From NCBI GenBank assembly GCA_937974825.1, contig CALJVD010000021.1, positions 1 through 23,415 on the forward strand: DNA of 23,415 bases, read 5' to 3'. The stretch comes from an uncultured Oceanospirillaceae bacterium (GTDB lineage Bacteria; Pseudomonadota; Gammaproteobacteria; Pseudomonadales; Oceanobacteraceae). The stretch's first letter is position 1. Each line of letters begins with the position of its first letter. A model generated the notes under the pieces. That model searched no databases and was not told the DNA's origin. It saw only the letters and a program-made list of their open reading frames with translations. The translations under genes were made by a program, and so were the position numbers. Positions 6,705 through 14,022 of the stretch are shown in pieces.

Positions 6705-9080
6705 TTACGAGAAGACAACCTTAAATACGTCAGAGTATTTTTTGGCGAAATGAACCGTCATACCTGTGGTGATATGTTCGGGGAGTTCTTCGTAATCGCG
6801 GCGGTTTGCATCCGGAAGAATCACTTCCATAATTTTTGAGCGTCGTGCGGCAATTACTTTTTCACGAATACCACCTACAGGCAGTACTTGTCCTGTCAAT
6901 GTTAGTTCGCCAGTCATGGCAATGGGGCGGTTAATTTTCTTGTTTAGCATTAATGATATTAACGCCGTAGTCATAGTAACCCCTGCACTTGGACCGTCTT
7001 TGGGCGTTGCTCCTTCAGGCACGTGTAAGTGTAAGAAGCGCTTATCAAAGAACTCTGGATTGCCGCCAAACTCTTTCGCATGAGCGGTGGTATAGCTGTA
7101 GGCAATTTCAGCAGACTCTTTCATCACGTCGCCTAATTTACCCGTTAGCTTATAGCCGCGAGTTTGATGGTGCACAGAGGCTGCCTCAATAGGCAAAGTG
7201 GTGCCTCCCATGGCTGTCCACGCCAAACCAGTAACAACACCAACACCCGAAAGCACTTGTTCTTGGCGGAAGTGTGGGGCACCTAAGTACTCGTTAAGGT
7301 CCTTTTGGGCAATGCTCAGGGTGAGTTCAGGATCTTCTAACAGCTTAACAACCGCCTTACGCGCAATTTGCTGTAAGTGCTTATTAAGATTTCGTACACC
7401 AGACTCCCGTGCGTAGCCTTCAATAATGGCTCTTAGGGTTGCCTTAGGGATTTTAACCTGTGACTTCTTTAAACCATGGCGTTCGAGCACGCGTGGCCAT
7501 AAGTGGTTGCGAGCAATGTCTATTTTTTCTTCGGTGATGTAACCCGATAAACGAATGGTATCCATGCGGTCTAGTAAGGGCGCAGGAATAGTGTCGAGTT
7601 GGTTTGCCGTACAAATAAATAGTACTTTGCTTAGGTCTACACGTAGGTCTAGGTAGTGGTCTAAGAATTCTTTGTTTTGTTCAGGGTCAAGCACTTCGAG
7701 CAAGGCTGACGCTGGGTCGCCTTGGAACGAAGCACCAAGTTTATCTATCTCGTCTAACATAATGACGGGGTTAGATACTTCTACGTCTTTTAAAGCCTGA
7801 ATTAGCTTGCCGGGTAGGGCGCCAATATAGGTTCTACGGTGGCCTTTAATTTCAGCTTCATCACGCATACCACCCACACTAAAGCGGTAGAATTTACGAC
7901 CTAATGCGTCTGCCACTGAACGACCAATGGAGGTTTTACCCACACCGGGTGGGCCAACCAGTAGCATAATAGAGCCAGACAGTTCTTGCTTATAAGTGCC
8001 TACGGCTAAGAACTCTAAAATACGAGTTTTTACATCTTCTAAGCCCGAATGGTGCTGGTCTAGTGTTTTACGCGCTTTTTTTAGGTCGAATGAGTCTTCA
8101 GAGAATACACCCCATGGAATGCTGGTGGCCCAGTCTAAGTAGTTGCGAGTGACGCTAAACTCAGGCGAGCCGGTCTCTAAAAGCTGCAATTTATGCAGTT
8201 CTTCGTCGATACGCTTTTGTGCCGCTTCAGGCACTACTTTGCCTTCTAGGCGTTTTTGAAACTCTTCGCTTTCACTGGTTTTATCGTCTTTAGATATCCC
8301 TAGTTCTTTTTGAATGGCTTTTAACTGCTGGCGCAAAAAGAATTCGCGCTGATGTTGCTCAATGCTGCTGTTTACAGAGGCATTGATTTCTACCTGTAGG
8401 CGGGCAACTTCCAACTCTTTTTTAAGTAGCACTAAGGTGCGCTCCATACGACGTTGTAGTGGTATGGTTTCTAAAACGCCTTGCAGGGCAGAGCCTTCAG
8501 CGGTGGTAATAGCGGCCGCAAAGTCGGTTAATGGCGACGGTTCGTTCGGACTAAAACGGTTTAAATAATGTTTTAGTTCTTCAGAGTAAAGAGGGTTAAT
8601 TTTAACCAGCTCTTTAATAGCGTTGATGATTGCCAAGGCATAGGCTTTGATTTCATCAGAGCTTTTTTGCCTATGCGTTGGGTATTTCACTATGGCTCTG
8701 AACGGTGTTTCTTCAGAGATCCATTCAACGGTTTTAAAACGACGGATGCCTTGTGCAATAAACATGACACGGCCGTCTTCTACTTGAAGATTATGAATAC
8801 GCACTACACAGCCTATGGCTGGAATACGGCTGGTGGTCGGAACTTCTTTAGAGCTTTTATCGTTTACAAAAGAGAGTCCAACTAAGCGGTGATCAGACTC
8901 CATAACATCGTTTAAGGTATCACCCCAAAGCTTTTCATCCATAATGACCGGTTGAACTTGTGCAGGAAAAAATGGGCGGCCATTCACTGGAAGTACAAAA
9001 AGTTCTTCGGGTAAAAACTCATCAGCAAGTGCGAGAGCCTTCAGACCTTCTTCATTACTAATATATTCTTGCTCAGACAT
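6705..9080 (-). CDS. lon: ATP-dependent protease Lon, resembling the Pseudomonas second Lon (AsrA type)
   Basis: This 791-residue protein has the full LonA layout: an N-terminal substrate domain (about 20-215), a coiled-coil region (about 215-300), an AAA+ ATPase with Walker A GPPGVGKT (376-383) and Walker B VIMLDEID (439-446), and a C-terminal protease with Ser698 (PKDGPSAG) and Lys741 as the catalytic dyad. It degrades damaged and regulatory proteins in the cytoplasm. It is not beside clpX, where the main lon usually sits. Its N-terminus (PVNGRPFFPAQVQPV) and C-terminus (VHFAKKYSDVFKVVFS) look more like the second Lon of Pseudomonas, AsrA, than like E. coli Lon. That resemblance is from memory. 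A near-consensus heat-shock promoter precedes it. The main lon is then expected elsewhere in the genome. Confidence 0.95.
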   Translation of the reverse strand: MSEQEYISNEEGLKALALADEFLPEELFVLPVNGRPFFPAQVQPVIMDEKLWGDTLNDVMESDHRLVGLSFVNDKSSKEVPTTSRIPAIGCVVRIHNLQVEDGRVMFIAQGIRRFKTVEWISEETPFRAIVKYPTHRQKSSDEIKAYALAIINAIKELVKINPLYSEELKHYLNRFSPNEPSPLTDFAAAITTAEGSALQGVLETIPLQRRMERTLVLLKKELEVARLQVEINASVNSSIEQHQREFFLRQQLKAIQKELGISKDDKTSESEEFQKRLEGKVVPEAAQKRIDEELHKLQLLETGSPEFSVTRNYLDWATSIPWGVFSEDSFDLKKARKTLDQHHSGLEDVKTRILEFLAVGTYKQELSGSIMLLVGPPGVGKTSIGRSVADALGRKFYRFSVGGMRDEAEIKGHRRTYIGALPGKLIQALKDVEVSNPVIMLDEIDKLGASFQGDPASALLEVLDPEQNKEFLDHYLDLRVDLSKVLFICTANQLDTIPAPLLDRMDTIRLSGYITEEKIDIARNHLWPRVLERHGLKKSQVKIPKATLRAIIEGYARESGVRNLNKHLQQIARKAVVKLLEDPELTLSIAQKDLNEYLGAPHFRQEQVLSGVGVVTGLAWTAMGGTTLPIEAASVHHQTRGYKLTGKLGDVMKESAEIAYSYTTAHAKEFGGNPEFFDKRFLHLHVPEGATPKDGPSAGVTMTTALISLMLNKKINRPIAMTGELTLTGQVLPVGGIREKVIAARRSKIMEVILPDANRRDYEELPEHITTGMTVHFAKKYSDVFKVVFS

Positions 9081-9115
9081 AATTTACCCATAATAAAATG
9101 AATCCATGTCTTACT

Positions 9116-9147
9116 ATATGGGGGCTTAGTAGGGGTGATTTCAAGGG
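9116..9147 (-). promoter_or_regulatory. Sigma-32 (heat-shock) promoter of lon
   Basis: Read on the minus strand, CCCTTGAAA (9147 to 9139) is followed 15 bases after its last A by CCCCATAT (9123 to 9116). This fits the RpoH consensus CTTGAAA-N13-15-CCCCATNT very closely. It lies between the rsuA stop and the lon start and would give a leader of roughly 30 bases. It shows that lon has its own stress-induced transcript. Confidence 0.85.
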
Positions 9148-9158
9148 CTAGAGCGTAT

Positions 9159-9872
9159 TTAAAGCGAATTGCGAGCAAGCTTTTCAAGTTCGGCGTCGGT
9201 TAAATCTCTGAACTCACCTTCTTTTAAATTAAGTTCGTTGAGCGTTAATCCGCCAATGCGCTCACGGTGAAGTTTCGTAACGGCATTACCAAGGGCACCA
9301 AACATGCGTTTAACTTGATGGTAACGGCCTTCGTAAATGGTTAACAACACTTCACGCTCGTTAATACGCTCTAATTCTGCTGGCAGAGTAGGGACTAAAT
9401 CATCTTCCAGTAAAACGCCTTCTTTGAAACGCTCTTCTGCATTAGGGGCTAGGTCTTCTGCCAACCAAGCACGATAGGTTTTAGCGATTTTTCTGCGCGG
9501 TGAGGTTAGCTGATGCGACCATTGACCGTCGTCGGTAATAAATAATAAACCAGAGGTGTCTAGATCTAAACGACCGACGGTATGCAGGTTTTGTTTTTTA
9601 GTAACGCCGGTTAATAAATCGAACACTAGCGGGTTGACGCTATCACGATTAGCGCAAATGTAGCCCTGTGGCTTGTTCATGACAAAGTAGCGTAAGGCTG
9701 TATTCAGTGTTAAGACTTCACCATCTAGGGTAATGCAGTCTTCTTCACTGACTTGCAGAGAGGCGGTTCTTGGACGTTCGCCATTAACTAACACACGTTT
9801 TTGCTTCACGGCTTTGGCGGCCAGTGAGCGGGTGAGTTCGGTGCTGTCGGCTATAAATTTATCTAAGCGCAT
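9159..9872 (-). CDS. rsuA: 16S rRNA pseudouridine(516) synthase RsuA
   Basis: RsuA converts uridine 516 of 16S rRNA to pseudouridine during assembly of the small ribosomal subunit. The 237-residue protein opens with an S4-like RNA-binding domain starting MRLDKFI. It then has the synthase domain with YFVMNKPQGYICAN (62-75), the catalytic GRLDLDTSG block (100-108, Asp103 as nucleophile), DDGQWSHQLTSPRRKIAKTY, and the EGRYHQVKRMF and LHRERIGG segments shared with E. coli RsuA (231 residues). The synthase-domain wording fits RsuA better than RluB, RluE or RluF. It lies 22 bases after a small unknown gene on the same strand, so they probably share a transcript. No terminator separates it from the lon promoter downstream. 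Confidence 0.92.
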   Translation of the reverse strand: MRLDKFIADSTELTRSLAAKAVKQKRVLVNGERPRTASLQVSEEDCITLDGEVLTLNTALRYFVMNKPQGYICANRDSVNPLVFDLLTGVTKKQNLHTVGRLDLDTSGLLFITDDGQWSHQLTSPRRKIAKTYRAWLAEDLAPNAEERFKEGVLLEDDLVPTLPAELERINEREVLLTIYEGRYHQVKRMFGALGNAVTKLHRERIGGLTLNELNLKEGEFRDLTDAELEKLARNSL

Positions 9873-9894
9873 TAAAAATCTTTTATGTAAAGGG

Positions 9895-10101
9895 TTATAA
9901 AACGACGTAGGGTTCTGTGCGCTTTGGGTCTAGCTTGTGGTCAAGCTCGGGTGTACGTTCGGCGCGTAAGGCAACCCAGCCACTGACATCTTTTTGCCAT
10001 TCTTCATCGGTACGAATAAGCGGTGCGGCTAATAATTTTGCCTCAGTGCCCTTAAAAGAAAAGACCAGATAATCATTTACTTTGTACGCCTTGAGTTTCA
10101 T
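9895..10101 (-). CDS. Small conserved-looking protein of unknown function (68 residues)
   Basis: I do not recognise this gene. The product is a soluble, charged 68-residue protein with no signal peptide, membrane helix or cysteines. It contains EEWQKDVSGWVALRAE near the middle and ends in YVVL. The ATG is preceded by AAGAGA at a sensible distance, and the frame fits tightly between rsuA (22 bases downstream) and the divergent HIT gene. Codon use resembles the neighbours. It is probably transcribed together with rsuA. The position and start signal make a real gene likely; any function would be a guess. Confidence 0.7.
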   Translation of the reverse strand: MKLKAYKVNDYLVFSFKGTEAKLLAAPLIRTDEEWQKDVSGWVALRAERTPELDHKLDPKRTEPYVVL

Positions 10102-10122
10102 CGAATATTCTCTTGGATAGGA

Positions 10123-10150
10123 TTGTCTACACTATGCTATGGTTTATATT
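10123..10150 (+). promoter_or_regulatory. Predicted sigma-70 promoter of the HIT gene
   Basis: TTGTCT (10123-10128) and TATATT (10145-10150) are separated by 16 bases. Transcription would start near 10157 and give a short leader with the ribosome site GGAGAGG (10172-10178). The first hexamer also reads as a TTG start in the HIT frame, but an upstream start there would put coding sequence over this promoter. Confidence 0.4.
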
Positions 10151-10182
10151 GTACCTTAGTAAGAGTGATTCGGAGAGGAATT

Positions 10183-10653
10183 ATGTACAGATTAGATGAA
10201 CGCTTGGAAGCCGATACTATTTTCATTGGTCGTTTGCCGCTCAGCCAAGTGCTGTTGATGAACGATAGCCGCTATATTTGGCTTATTTTAGTACCCGCTC
10301 GAATTGATACCTTTGAAATTTATCACCTATCTGAGGCTGACCGTATACAGCTAGCCAAAGAGTCTTCTTGGACGCAAGAAAAACTGGCCGACCGTTACGC
10401 CCCCGATTCAATGAACGTAGCTACTTTAGGGAATGTGGTGCCTCAGTTACACATGCACCATGTGGTTCGCTATAAGGATGACGCCGCTTGGCCCGGCCCT
10501 GTGTGGGGTAATGGTAAGGCCGTACCCTATACACCCGAAGAGCTTTCTAAACGTGTGCATGAAATTAAAACGCTCTTAGGCGCACGCTTTGTTGAAGACA
10601 TGCTTGGCGAAGACGATGAAGAAAACTATTTAGACAAGTATGCTTCTTGGTAA
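10183..10653 (+). CDS. HIT-family nucleotide hydrolase/transferase-like protein
   Basis: The HIT superfamily hydrolyses or transfers nucleoside phosphates through a central histidine of the motif H-x-H-x-H. I choose the ATG at 10183 because GGAGAGG lies just before it and the 156-residue product begins like other family members (MYRLDERL). A longer frame from TTG at 10123 has no such support. Here the motif reads Q-L-H-M-H-H (88-93), so the first histidine is glutamine while the likely nucleophile His90 and the following His92 remain. My recollection is that a glutamine here is common in this branch. The C-terminus is strongly acidic (EDDEENYLD). The metallohydrolase gene starts 25 bases downstream and is likely co-transcribed. 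The exact substrate is unknown; dinucleoside polyphosphates or AMP-lysine type compounds are candidates. Confidence 0.85.
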   Translation: MYRLDERLEADTIFIGRLPLSQVLLMNDSRYIWLILVPARIDTFEIYHLSEADRIQLAKESSWTQEKLADRYAPDSMNVATLGNVVPQLHMHHVVRYKDDAAWPGPVWGNGKAVPYTPEELSKRVHEIKTLLGARFVEDMLGEDDEENYLDKYASW

Positions 10654-10678
10654 CCCTTTTGATACAGCGGAGTAATCT

Positions 10679-11455
10679 GTGATTGTTATTCGTCGTTATA
10701 TGAACAACCCCTTAGCTAACTTCAATTACCTATTGGGGTGTGAGCAAAGTCGACAAGCCATTGTGATTGATCCATTTGATGCTGAGCTAATGCTTAAAAC
10801 TGCCGCCGAGCATCAATTGGATATTAAAATGATTATTAACACCCATGAGCACTTTGACCATGTGATGGGTAATGAAGCCATTCAAGATGCCACAAGCGCA
10901 GAAGTGTGGGCGCAGGCAGATGCTGGCGTGCCTCGACAAAACCACGGCATTAACGCAGGCGATATTATTACCTTAGGCAGCATCCGCTTAAAAGCGTTGC
11001 ATACACCAGGGCATACTTCTGCGCATGTGTGTTTATTGTCTGAGGGGGAAACTCCCATGCTGTTTTCAGGCGATACTTTATTTAATGCCAGTGCCGGTAA
11101 CTGTAAAAACGGTGGCAATGTCGATGATTTGTATCGCAGTTTTGTCGAGCAGCTAATGCCGCTTCCTGATGAAACCTTGCTGTACCCAGGTCATGACTAC
11201 ATGAAGAATAATCTGCAGTTTGCCTTGGACCGAGAACCCGGCAACCAAATGGCAACTTATTGGGCTGATCAAGTACAAGCCATTAGCCCTGAAAACATGC
11301 CCGTAATGACTTTAGGGCAAGAACGCGCCTATAACCCCTTTTTACGTTTGCATGAACAAGCCATTCGAGACCGTTTAAAAGAACAGTTTCCAGACATGGA
11401 CGATTCCGACGAAGCAGTATTTAAGGCGCTTAGACAGTTACGAGATAACTGGTAA
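10679..11455 (+). CDS. Glyoxalase II-like metallo-beta-lactamase-fold hydrolase
   Basis: This 258-residue protein binds two metal ions through THEHFDH (55-61), His112 (TPGHTSAH), Asp132 (SGDTLF) and His172 (YPGHDY). The C-terminal part has NNLQFALDREPGN and NPFLR (219-223), features of hydroxyacylglutathione hydrolase (GloB). That enzyme splits S-lactoylglutathione to lactate and glutathione in methylglyoxal detoxification. The GTG start at 10679 is backed by a CGGAG site upstream. No glyoxalase I gene is near, so GloB activity is likely but not proven. It follows the HIT gene by 25 bases and ends only 4 bases from the convergent uracil-DNA glycosylase gene, with no terminator between them. 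Confidence 0.85.
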   Translation: MIVIRRYMNNPLANFNYLLGCEQSRQAIVIDPFDAELMLKTAAEHQLDIKMIINTHEHFDHVMGNEAIQDATSAEVWAQADAGVPRQNHGINAGDIITLGSIRLKALHTPGHTSAHVCLLSEGETPMLFSGDTLFNASAGNCKNGGNVDDLYRSFVEQLMPLPDETLLYPGHDYMKNNLQFALDREPGNQMATYWADQVQAISPENMPVMTLGQERAYNPFLRLHEQAIRDRLKEQFPDMDDSDEAVFKALRQLRDNW

Positions 11456-11459
11456 GCCA

Positions 11460-12053
11460 TTAATCGCTTTCATTTAAAGCCTGCCTGACTCTTTGTTGCA
11501 GCTCAGGCAAGGCGTCTTCTTCAAACCAAGGGTTTGTCTTCAACCAAATTTGATTGCGTGGTGACGGGTGAGGCAATGCAAACATGCCTTCTGGAAACTC
11601 ACGCCAGTGCATAACTCTGTCTGTTAGAGTTTTATGTGGGTCTTTCAAATAATAGTTCTGTGCGTACTGTCCAATTAATAGCGTCAGTTTGATGTTGGGT
11701 AATAATTCTAATAACGGGTTATGCCATTGTGGGGCACATTCAGGACGGGGAGGTAGGTCGCCGCTTTTACCACGACCAGGGTAGCAAAATCCCATGGACA
11801 TAATGGCGACTTTGTTTTCGTCGTAGAAGTCGGTGTCGGTAAGGTTTAACCATTGGCGCAGTCGTATGCCGCTGGGATCATTCCAGGGTTTACCTGTTTC
11901 ATGAACTTTAAGCCCAGGTGCTTGACCGATGATCACAATACGAGCGGATTCGCTGATTTGAACGACGGGTCTGGGGCCTAAAGGAAGTTGTGCGGCGCAT
12001 AGAGTGCAGGCACGAACTTGTTTTAGTAGAGAAGTCAGTGCGATATCTGTCAT
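11460..12053 (-). CDS. Uracil-DNA glycosylase family protein (family 4-like, Fe-S)
   Basis: The 197-residue protein matches the uracil-DNA glycosylase superfamily, which removes uracil from DNA at the start of base excision repair. The glycosylase motifs are GQAPG (43-47, where family 4 usually has GEAPG) and HPSPRN (162-167). Cysteines 16, 19, 90 and 106 follow the C-x2-C...C-x15-C spacing that holds a 4Fe-4S cluster in family 4 enzymes. The glutamine in the first motif marks it as a divergent branch, so its base preference is uncertain. There is no Shine-Dalgarno sequence, and a TATACT -10 box ends 7 bases before the ATG, which suggests a leaderless mRNA. It diverges from aspS. Confidence 0.8.
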   Translation of the reverse strand: MTDIALTSLLKQVRACTLCAAQLPLGPRPVVQISESARIVIIGQAPGLKVHETGKPWNDPSGIRLRQWLNLTDTDFYDENKVAIMSMGFCYPGRGKSGDLPPRPECAPQWHNPLLELLPNIKLTLLIGQYAQNYYLKDPHKTLTDRVMHWREFPEGMFALPHPSPRNQIWLKTNPWFEEDALPELQQRVRQALNESD

Positions 12054-12060
12054 AGAGTGC

Positions 12061-12066
12061 AGTATA
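12061..12066 (-). promoter_or_regulatory. -10 box of the uracil-DNA glycosylase gene, leaderless arrangement
   Basis: TATACT on the minus strand (five of six consensus bases) lies 7 bases before the ATG at 12053. Transcription would then start at or next to the start codon. The -35 match is poor (TTAGCC, 17 bases upstream). Confidence 0.4.
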
Positions 12067-12101
12067 AGCTAACTTTTCTTTTAGGCTAAGGCTTTATTCG
12101 G

Positions 12102-12107
12102 TATACT
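12102..12107 (+). promoter_or_regulatory. -10 box of the aspS promoter
   Basis: TATACT matches the sigma-70 -10 consensus at five of six bases, with a weak TTTTAG -35 element 17 bases upstream. The predicted leader before aspS is about 45 bases. Confidence 0.45.
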
Positions 12108-12157
12108 CTCGCACTTTAATTTATCCAATTCATAGACTAATTTTGTAGGGCCTTGCG

Positions 12158-13930
12158 ATGCGCACACACTATTGTGGTGATATCAACGAAAGCTTGATTG
12201 ATGAGAACGTAACTTTTTGTGGCTGGGTACACCGTCGCCGCGATCACGGTGGTGTCATATTTCTTGATGTGCGTGACCGTGAAGGTCTCGTGCAGGTGGT
12301 ATTTGACCCAGATACAGTAGAAGCATTTAACACGGCAGACAGCGTACGCTCTGAGTACGTTGTGAGCATTACTGGTTTGGTTCGTGGTCGTCCTGAGGGC
12401 ACCATTAACGAGAACATGAAAACCGGTAAGATCGAAGTTCTTGGTAAAGAAATCACTATTGTTAACAAAGCGGCGACGCCGCCTTTCCCACTAGACGGTT
12501 ACACCGATGTAGGTGAAGACGTTCGTTTAAAATACCGTTTTATGGACTTACGTCGTCCAGAAATGCAAAACAAATTGCGTTTCCGTTCTAAAGTAACCTC
12601 ACACGTACGTCGTTATTTAGAAGACAACGGCTTTTGGGATTTTGAAACTCCGTTATTAACTCGTGCGACCCCAGAAGGTGCGCGTGACTATTTAGTACCA
12701 AGCCGTACACACGAAGGTTCATTCTTTGCTTTGCCACAGTCACCACAGCTGTTTAAGCAGTTATTAATGGTGTCTGGTTTTGATCGTTATTACCAAATTG
12801 CTAAGTGCTTCCGTGACGAAGACTTGCGTGCTGACCGTCAGCCAGAATTTACCCAAATTGACCTTGAAGCCTCTTTTGTTGATGAAAAAGACATTATGGG
12901 CATTGCACAAGGCATGATTAAAGAAATCTTCCAGAAAGAATTAGGCGTAGACCTAGGCGACTTCCCGCATATGACTTATGCAGAAGCCATGAACAAATAC
13001 GGTTCAGACAAGCCTGATATGCGTATTCCGATGGAAATTACCGATGTTGATGAGTTCTTACAAGACATCGAGTTTAAAGTGTTTGCTGGCCCAGCTAAAG
13101 ATCCTAAAGGTCGTGTTGCCGCGCTTAAAGTACCAGGTGGCGCTGAACTTAGCCGTAAGCAAATTGATGACTACACTAAGTACGTTAGCATTTACGGTGC
13201 TAAAGGTTTGGCTTGGATTAAAGTGAACGAAATCGAAAAAGGCGTTGAAGGCTTACAGTCTCCAATCATTAAGTTTATTGGCGACGATAACACCATGAAG
13301 ATCATGGAAAAGTTAGATGCTAAAAACGGCGATATCGTGTTCTTTGGTGCCGACAAAGCAACGATCGTATGCGATGCACTAGGTGCGTTACGTTGTAAGA
13401 TTGCTGAAGACCTAAACATGTACACCAGCGAGTGGGCAGCATTGTGGGTGGTAGATTTCCCAATGTTCGAAGAGAACGAAGACGGTTCTATTTCTGCATT
13501 GCACCACCCATTTACCGCGCCTAAGTGCACGGCTGAAGAGTTGGCTGCAGATCCTCTTAACGCCTTGTCACGTGCTTATGACATGGTGTTAAACGGCACT
13601 GAGCTAGGCGGTGGTTCTATTCGTATCCACGATCAGAGCATGCAAGAAACCGTGTTTAAAGTATTGGGCATTAGCGCAGAAGAACAGCGCGAGAAGTTTG
13701 GCTTCTTGTTAGATGCACTGAAGTTTGGTGCTCCTGTTCACGGTGGTTTAGCGTTCGGTTTGGACCGCCTAATCATGCTAATGACCGGCGCGAACTCTAT
13801 TCGTGAAGTGATTGCCTTCCCGAAAACGCAAACCGCTGCTTGTGTATTAACCCAAGCACCGGGTGAAGTAAGTAACGCGCAGTTACGTGATTTACATATT
13901 CGTTTACGCGAAAAACCAAAAGCAGACTAA
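12158..13930 (+). CDS. aspS: Aspartate--tRNA ligase
   Basis: AspRS charges tRNA-Asp with aspartate using ATP. The 590-residue length equals that of the E. coli enzyme. The N-terminal OB fold binds the anticodon (CGWVHRRRDHGG, 21-32). Class II motif 2 is at about 217-235 (KCFRDEDLRADRQPEFTQID), and motif 3 is the GLAFGLDRLIMLMTG block near the C-terminus. The bacterial-type GAD insertion lies in between. In the anticodon domain, His30 and Gly81 replace the Leu and Lys seen in E. coli. These are the positions tied to relaxed tRNA recognition in Pseudomonas aeruginosa (His31 and Gly81 there). The enzyme is therefore probably non-discriminating and would also make Asp-tRNA-Asn for a GatCAB amidotransferase. 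It is followed by a strong terminator shared with convergent acnA. Confidence 0.97.
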   Translation: MRTHYCGDINESLIDENVTFCGWVHRRRDHGGVIFLDVRDREGLVQVVFDPDTVEAFNTADSVRSEYVVSITGLVRGRPEGTINENMKTGKIEVLGKEITIVNKAATPPFPLDGYTDVGEDVRLKYRFMDLRRPEMQNKLRFRSKVTSHVRRYLEDNGFWDFETPLLTRATPEGARDYLVPSRTHEGSFFALPQSPQLFKQLLMVSGFDRYYQIAKCFRDEDLRADRQPEFTQIDLEASFVDEKDIMGIAQGMIKEIFQKELGVDLGDFPHMTYAEAMNKYGSDKPDMRIPMEITDVDEFLQDIEFKVFAGPAKDPKGRVAALKVPGGAELSRKQIDDYTKYVSIYGAKGLAWIKVNEIEKGVEGLQSPIIKFIGDDNTMKIMEKLDAKNGDIVFFGADKATIVCDALGALRCKIAEDLNMYTSEWAALWVVDFPMFEENEDGSISALHHPFTAPKCTAEELAADPLNALSRAYDMVLNGTELGGGSIRIHDQSMQETVFKVLGISAEEQREKFGFLLDALKFGAPVHGGLAFGLDRLIMLMTGANSIREVIAFPKTQTAACVLTQAPGEVSNAQLRDLHIRLREKPKAD

Positions 13931-13956
13931 TGCGAATAGGTTGTATGTAACCCATT

Positions 13957-13991
13957 AAAAAGGGCTAAGTTCATAGAACTTAGCCTTTTTT
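13957..13991. terminator. Bidirectional terminator between aspS and acnA
   Basis: GGCTAAGTTC (13963-13972) pairs exactly with GAACTTAGCC (13976-13985) around an ATA loop. It is flanked by an A run on the left and six T's on the right, so it can end both aspS and acnA transcripts. Confidence 0.92.
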
Positions 13992-14022
13992 GTTGCTTAA
14001 CGTTTTACCTTTACCTTGGCGT

